Shown here: positions 58,601-64,000 of the stretch, one piece after another
Layout: each line of letters starts with the position of its first letter
How positions within the stretch are numbered: position 1 is the stretch's first letter
Program-made: the position numbers and the translations under genes
Notes under the pieces: generated by a model
What the model was told of the DNA's origin: nothing
What the model saw: the letters and a program-made list of their open reading frames with translations, nothing else
Databases searched by the model: none
Assembly (NCBI RefSeq): GCF_014066305.1
Contig: NW_023501037.1
Location: forward strand, 310,001-374,000
Source of the DNA: Letharia columbiana
Taxonomy: Eukaryota; Ascomycota; Lecanoromycetes; Lecanorales; Parmeliaceae
Direction of reading: 5' to 3'
Length of the DNA stretch: 64,000 bases

Positions 58601-59027
58601 TAAAGCGCTATTATATTTAAAGATTCGCTTTTAAAGTATTATATAAGATAATAGAAGTCTTTCTAATTCGTTAATTTAAGAGTAAATCTTTTATTATTAC
58701 GCTTTATAATTAGCTCTAATAATTTCTATTTAAATAAATATTTATCTTTATATAATATATAAAAAGCGAGTTATATTATAGAAAAAGAATCTAGATCTTA
58801 TAATTATCTTAGCTAAGTCGTTTAAATTAAAGATAAAAATATATTTATCTTTATATAATTTAGTTATTAAATTAATTAATTATTATAAATATAATTATAA
58901 GATATAATTATATATTATTAATTATCTTAGTAATTATAAAAAGCGTAAGAGAAATAAAATTATATAATTAAGTACTTATAAACTTTTCTCTTCTAAATAT
59001 TTATTTTAATTTAGAGTTTAATCGCTA

Positions 59028-61130
59028 TCTAATTAAAAAAAAGATAAGATATAGAAAGTATATAAAAGTAGATTTAATAATTCTAGAATAAATTAACGAT
59101 ATCTATAATAATAATTAGAATTAAAAATTAGATATATTTAAATAAAAGATAGCTTTATATTACTTATATAATAGTAAGAGTAATAATTAAGATTAAAGTA
59201 TTAATTTAGATAGCGTAGCTTTTATAATAAACTTTTTATTACTATATATTAAATTAATTATATATTAATAAAGATTTATAATTTTATCTTTTAGATATAA
59301 TTATATTTAATATTTTAAGATTTTTATAATAGCTTAATACTTATTAGTTAACGCGTTAATACTTTTATATTTAAACTATAATAAAGCTTATTATTAAATT
59401 CTATATCGCGCTTTTAAGTAGCTTAAAAGATAAAGTCTACTTAATTATTAGCGCGTATAATAGAATTATTCTTAATACTTATATCTTATTTAGCTTCGAT
59501 ATTATTTATTTTCTTTTAATTCGAGCTTTTATCTTTATTTATATATATAATAATTTACGCGATAAGCGAAACTCTAGACTTTCTTTAAATTACGCTCGCG
59601 TATTTTTTTTATATAATACTATTAAAATATAAGTCTACTAGAATAATAACTAGAATTAGAAATTACTTATTATTTATCTATTATATTTTATCTAATTTTC
59701 TTAAAAGCTTACTTCTATTTTAATTACGATATATTAATATATCTAGCTTTATACTTATTACGGGCTATAGCGTAGTTAATAACTAAAATATTAACTTTCT
59801 TTATTTTCTTAACTAGTTTCTTCTTAAATATAAATATATTTATTCGCTATCGCGATCTCTTAATATTTTTATTTTTATTAAGCTTATTCTTCGCTTTTTA
59901 TTTTAGTTAAAGATCTAATTGTCGTCTAATTAATTTATATTAAAACTCTTTAATATCGTTATTATTATTAATATTTAATATTTATTATAATAAATTATTA
60001 GACTTAATATCTTCTACTTTAATCGCTATAAAAAGATAAATTAATAGATATATATAAAGAAATTAAAGAGTTTATATAAATATTTATAAATACTAAACTA
60101 TACTTAATTTTAATTAATACTTATTTTATTAAAAAGTATATTAATTCTAGTAAGTATCGAAGTTAGAAATAAAGAGAATATATATTATATACTATTTTAA
60201 TTATAATTTTTAAGTTAAAAGAATAATTATTTATATAAAGAAAAGAAAATAAAAAACGAAATACGCGAAAATTTTAATAAGTTATAATAGTTTTATTTTA
60301 ATTAAGTTAGATAAGAATAATTATTTATTAACTCGCTCTTTTAGATATCTTATCTTTTAATCTATATAAGCTATAATAATAATTATAAATATTATAGAAG
60401 TAGATAAGATTATATTAGATAATAACACTTAATAAATATAATTCGCTTAAACTTAAATCTTTAAAATTAAAGAGAAAGTACATTATCTATTAATACTTAA
60501 AATAAATTAGATAATTTAAAATAATCTAAATATTTAGTATACGCGATAGATATCTAAGCTTTCTCTTCTCTCTAAGACTTTTTTTTTATATTAACTCTTC
60601 TTCTTATAAGACTATCTTCTTTATATCTTAGACTTCTATTTAAATAATCTAATATTATTATAATAATATCTAAAGTATAATATAGACGTTAAGTTATATA
60701 TTTATTTTTTATCTATTAATAACTTTAAGTTAATATATAGATAGGTCGCGTAAAGAGCTTAACTTATATATATTTAATTTATTATTAATAGCTTCTTAAA
60801 AAAGCTAATATTATTTTAAATTATACGAGGTAATAATCTATTTAAAAGCGTTATAATAAAGCGTTTATTAGATATCGCCGTTATTTTAATAAATATCGCT
60901 ATCACTTTAATAGATATCGTTGTCGCTTTAATAGATATCGCCTTTACTTTAGTAATATTAAAATATTAATAGAAACTAGATAATATATTCTTCTAGCTAT
61001 TATTATTCTTATTATATATTATTAACACGAGCTATAGCTTAAACTTTACACGAGATTTATCGCTATTAAATTTTAATTAATCTTATAATTTTAAAGCTTT
61101 CCTTTTAACGCGTAGTTCGTAAGATTTTAT
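59028..61130. repeat. 2.1-kb direct repeat, copy 2
   Basis: Second copy of 56,455-58,600 with about 0.43 kb of unrelated AT-rich sequence between. It keeps a few extra C/G (GACAATTAG-type sites, TCGCTATCAC) that copy 1 has lost. Confidence 0.85.
60873..60957. repeat. 21-bp tandem repeat, four units
   Basis: ATATCGCYRTYACTTTAATAG-like units repeat about four times. The equivalent place in copy 1 (about 58,330-58,415) has a more degraded version. Confidence 0.75.
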
Positions 61131-61628
61131 ATTATATATATATTATATTATTTAATTATTATCTTTAAAGTTTCGCTTTTAAAAGATAACTCTATATTCT
61201 TATAATAAATAAGATATTAAATAAAATAATTAATAGAATCTAATCTTTTATTTACTAGCTAGTAATAAGTCTTATAACTTAAATATCTAATTACGTTTAA
61301 GATTATAATTATAATTATCTTTATAATTATAATTAATATAAATTAAAACTTTCTATTAATATATAGCTTTTTTCGAAAGATTTATATAAGTGTAATTAAA
61401 GGTTAATATTCTTTTTTTAAGCGTTAAACGCTTAGCGAGAAATATTAGAAGATTTATATCTAGATATTTATTAACTATATATTAGAATTTACTTATTTTA
61501 AATTCTAGATATAAATATCTTTACTTCTAAATAAGATAAAGAATTTATAAATTTAGGATCGGATATTACTAAGGGTTATCTACTATTTTCTATCGTATTT
61601 TAGCTATTTATAATTATTAATATACTTA

Positions 61629-62088
61629 TTAATAAGAAAGATATACTATTACTATATAAATTTAATCGCGATATTAATAATAATTATAGAAATTAAAGCT
61701 ATTAAATATAGAAATACCCGCTAATAAGAAAGGCGTGCTATTACTATACGAATTTAATCGCGATATTAATAATAACTATAAGAACTAAAGCTATTAGACG
61801 TAGGGATACCCGCTAATAAAAAAAATATACTATTATTATACGAATTTAGTCGCGGTATTAATAATAACTATAAGAATTAAAGTTATTAAACGTAGGGATA
61901 CTCGCTAATAAGAAAGATATATTATTATTATACGAATTTAGTCGCGATACTAGTAATAACTATAGAAACTAAAGCTATCGAATATAGGGATATTTATTAA
62001 TAAGAAAGGCGTATTATTATTATACGAATTTAATCGCGATATTAATAATAATTATAAAAATTAAAGCTATCGAATATAGGAATACGAC
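61629..62088. repeat. 92-bp minisatellite, five units
   Basis: The phrase YTAATAAGAAAG begins at 61,629, 61,721, 61,813, 61,905 and 61,997, exactly 92 bp apart each time. Each unit contains TACGAATTTARTCGCG and ends TAGGGATACCCG or a mutated form. Variation between units is mostly C/T or G/A. No length change has occurred in five units. Confidence 0.95.
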
Positions 62089-64000
62089 CTTTAATTTAGT
62101 ATAGATTTTAGAATAAAAAGCCTCTTTTATTAAAGTAGTGATATTTTTATAAATATATATCTATATTTAAATCGATTTAAGAAGTTTTATTCTATAAATA
62201 TAAAATATATAAAGTTATTAGATTAAGTATAATAGCTAAATATTATTAATTAAGCGTAATAAATAGAAAGATAATTAGAATATCTTATTCTTAACTTAGA
62301 ATAGTTTTTCTTTTATTTATTATATATTTTCTTTTTATAAAAACTACATCTAGACTTTAATAATACTATATTATTACTTATAAACTTATATCTTATCGTA
62401 ATTATCTGAAAAGCTATATATCTTTTAATTATAAAGTAATTCTTTTTATATAAAATATATATAATTAAGCCGCTAGATATTAATTAGTAATTTTCTTTAT
62501 TTATAATTACTAAAGAGTAAGTTATATTATTAAAATTACTCGCTAATTTTATCTCTATAGCTTCTTAAAGTACGCCTAATATAGAGAATTAAATTCGAAG
62601 CGAATTAACCGAATTTAAAGTTATATAAATCAAGATCTCCTTTATTATCTAAGCGAATATAATTTAAGAAATAATTAAGTTTATTAATTTTTATAATTCG
62701 CGGATTTTCTTTAATATATAAACTTTAAAGTCTAATTAGTAATAATATAATTAGCGTATATAATTAATTTACTATCTAGTTTAGATATATATAATCGATA
62801 TAATTACGCACTTTTCTTATTTATAGTTATACTTTTTAAACTTCGCGTATAATCTTCTAATTTTTACCTTCGCGAAGTCTTATCTTTATTTCGCTTTGAT
62901 AATTTAAACGAGCTTAGATTAGTAGTTAATAAATTATTAAGAATTTTCTAAGCTTTCGCGATTATTAAGTTAATAGCTTTAATAGATAATAATATTATAT
63001 ATTAACGAATTATATTTAATATTATAATTAATTATCGTATTAAGAGATATAGCGCTATTAAGCGTATACTTACTTTATAAAAATAATACTATTAATTTAA
63101 TTTAATTATAGAATATAGAGAAAATAATTTTATTTTCTTTAGATATAGATAATATTATAATAAATAAGCGTATTATAATATAATTATTATAATAATAAAA
63201 AGAATTTTTAAAAAAGAAGAGAGTGAATTAGAAAAGAATAATATTAAGTATTTCGTTATCGAGCTAATTAATATTATATAATTAAAATCTTATTAGAATA
63301 AAATACTATTTAAAGATAGATTAAGTTTAAATATTAATTAGAAAGCTAATTAGAAAAAGAAGTTAACTTCTTTTTTATTAATACGTATCGTAAAGCTATA
63401 TATAAGCGCTTCTTTTTATATTTCAAATATACTTTAGATATCCATAACTATATATATATACCCCCTCTTATATTTTATATATATTTCGTATATTTCGATA
63501 TTCTTTATATATATAATATATCTACTAAAGATAATCTTATTAATCTAATTAATTTCTATTTAATTTCATATTTATTAGTTATAAGAAGAGCTCTTTATTT
63601 CAATATTATAACTTTATTAATTCGTTATTCTTAGATATTAAGCCGTTTATAGCTTATAATTAATCTACTTACTTTCTTCTCTCCTTCTATTTTAAAAATA
63701 AAAGAAGATATTATTATTTTTTTCGCCTTCGCCTATAATAAACTAGTTACTATTTTTATAAGATTAAAAATATCGACTTAAAGACGATATCGTCTAATTA
63801 AAAGCGGAGAACGCGGTACTTTAATATTTTAACGCTCGAGTAAAAGATATTATAATATTACTCGAATAAGAGAGAGTCGTATTAATAAGAAAGATTTTAA
63901 AATTTAAAAATAATCTCAGTATAGTAAAAGGTTTAATTTTTATATATAGAAGATTTAGATAGTAATTAGTCTAATTAATTAAATTATTAAAGCGCTTAAG
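62089..64000. other. AT-rich RIP-degraded sequence to window end, unassigned
   Basis: No coding remnant could be followed. A short stretch near 63,450-63,480 keeps CCCCCTC and is less mutated. The block continues past the window. Confidence 0.5.

Larger units (their letters stand above)
34091..64000. repeat. RIP-degraded AT-rich heterochromatin-like block
   Basis: Nearly 30 kb where C is almost always followed by G or T, while CA, TG, CC and GG are very rare. Only short runs, such as 39.0-40.3 kb and 43.9-45.2 kb, keep normal composition. Retrotransposon proteins can be followed through many TAA/TAG codons at former CAA, CAG and TGG positions. This is the pattern of RIP acting on nested repeats. 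No intact native gene was found. A pericentromeric or other heterochromatic site is possible but not shown. The block continues past the window end. Confidence 0.92.

Noticed and set aside
34091..64000. AT-rich block as mitochondrial DNA
   Set aside because: It contains nuclear Gypsy remnants with chromodomain integrase and RIP-type damage, no mitochondrial genes, and is continuous with nuclear genes at its left edge.

Overview
The window is nuclear DNA of a filamentous ascomycete (Pezizomycotina). The evidence is short GT..AG introns of about 44-170 bp with CTAAC/CTGAC-type branch sites, a FlbA-type DEP-RGS developmental regulator, a Zn2Cys6 transcription factor, and a long AT-rich block whose retrotransposon remnants carry C-to-T/G-to-A damage in CpA context, as expected of repeat-induced point mutation (RIP). 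I cannot fix the class from sequence alone.

Bases 1 to about 34,090 are an ordinary gene-containing segment. In order: a repeat-containing single-pass membrane protein with a one-base frameshift (minus), an unrecognised Ser-rich protein (plus), a four-exon Zn2Cys6 regulator (minus), a STEEP1-like protein (plus), a Cdc4/Mlc1-type myosin essential light chain (minus, five exons), a decayed FAD monooxygenase (plus), the divergent pair PSF2 (GINS, minus) and ALG10 (ER glucosyltransferase, plus), the RGS protein FlbA (plus), ORC4 (plus), an SV2-like MFS transporter (minus), a hotdog thioesterase (plus) and a Cue1-like ER ubiquitin-pathway protein (minus). PSF2 and ORC4 both act in DNA replication initiation, and ALG10 and CUE1 both act at the ER, but nothing suggests a cluster.

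From about 34,100 to the end the sequence is a 30-kb AT-rich block in which CpA/TpG is nearly exhausted while CpG survives. It holds no intact native gene. It is a nest of degraded LTR retrotransposons. Three Ty3/Gypsy remnants can still be read through their stops: protease near 37.5-37.8 kb, RT to chromodomain integrase at 40.4-45.3 kb, and gag to integrase at 47.3-52.7 kb. There are also at least two LTR-like repeat families, a 2.1-kb direct duplication, and several minisatellites.

The most notable object lies inside this block. At 43,902-45,218 is a compact, undamaged LTR element with 139/140-bp LTRs, a GTATC target-site duplication, a primer-binding site, and no pol. Its main ORF encodes a BIR (baculoviral IAP repeat) zinc-binding domain with CX2CX16HX6C spacing. 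It sits in the chromodomain of a RIP-destroyed Gypsy integrase, so it looks younger than the damage. A second, RIP-damaged copy of its 3' end lies in inverse orientation at about 39,916-40,200. This looks like a non-autonomous retroelement that has captured a BIR gene.
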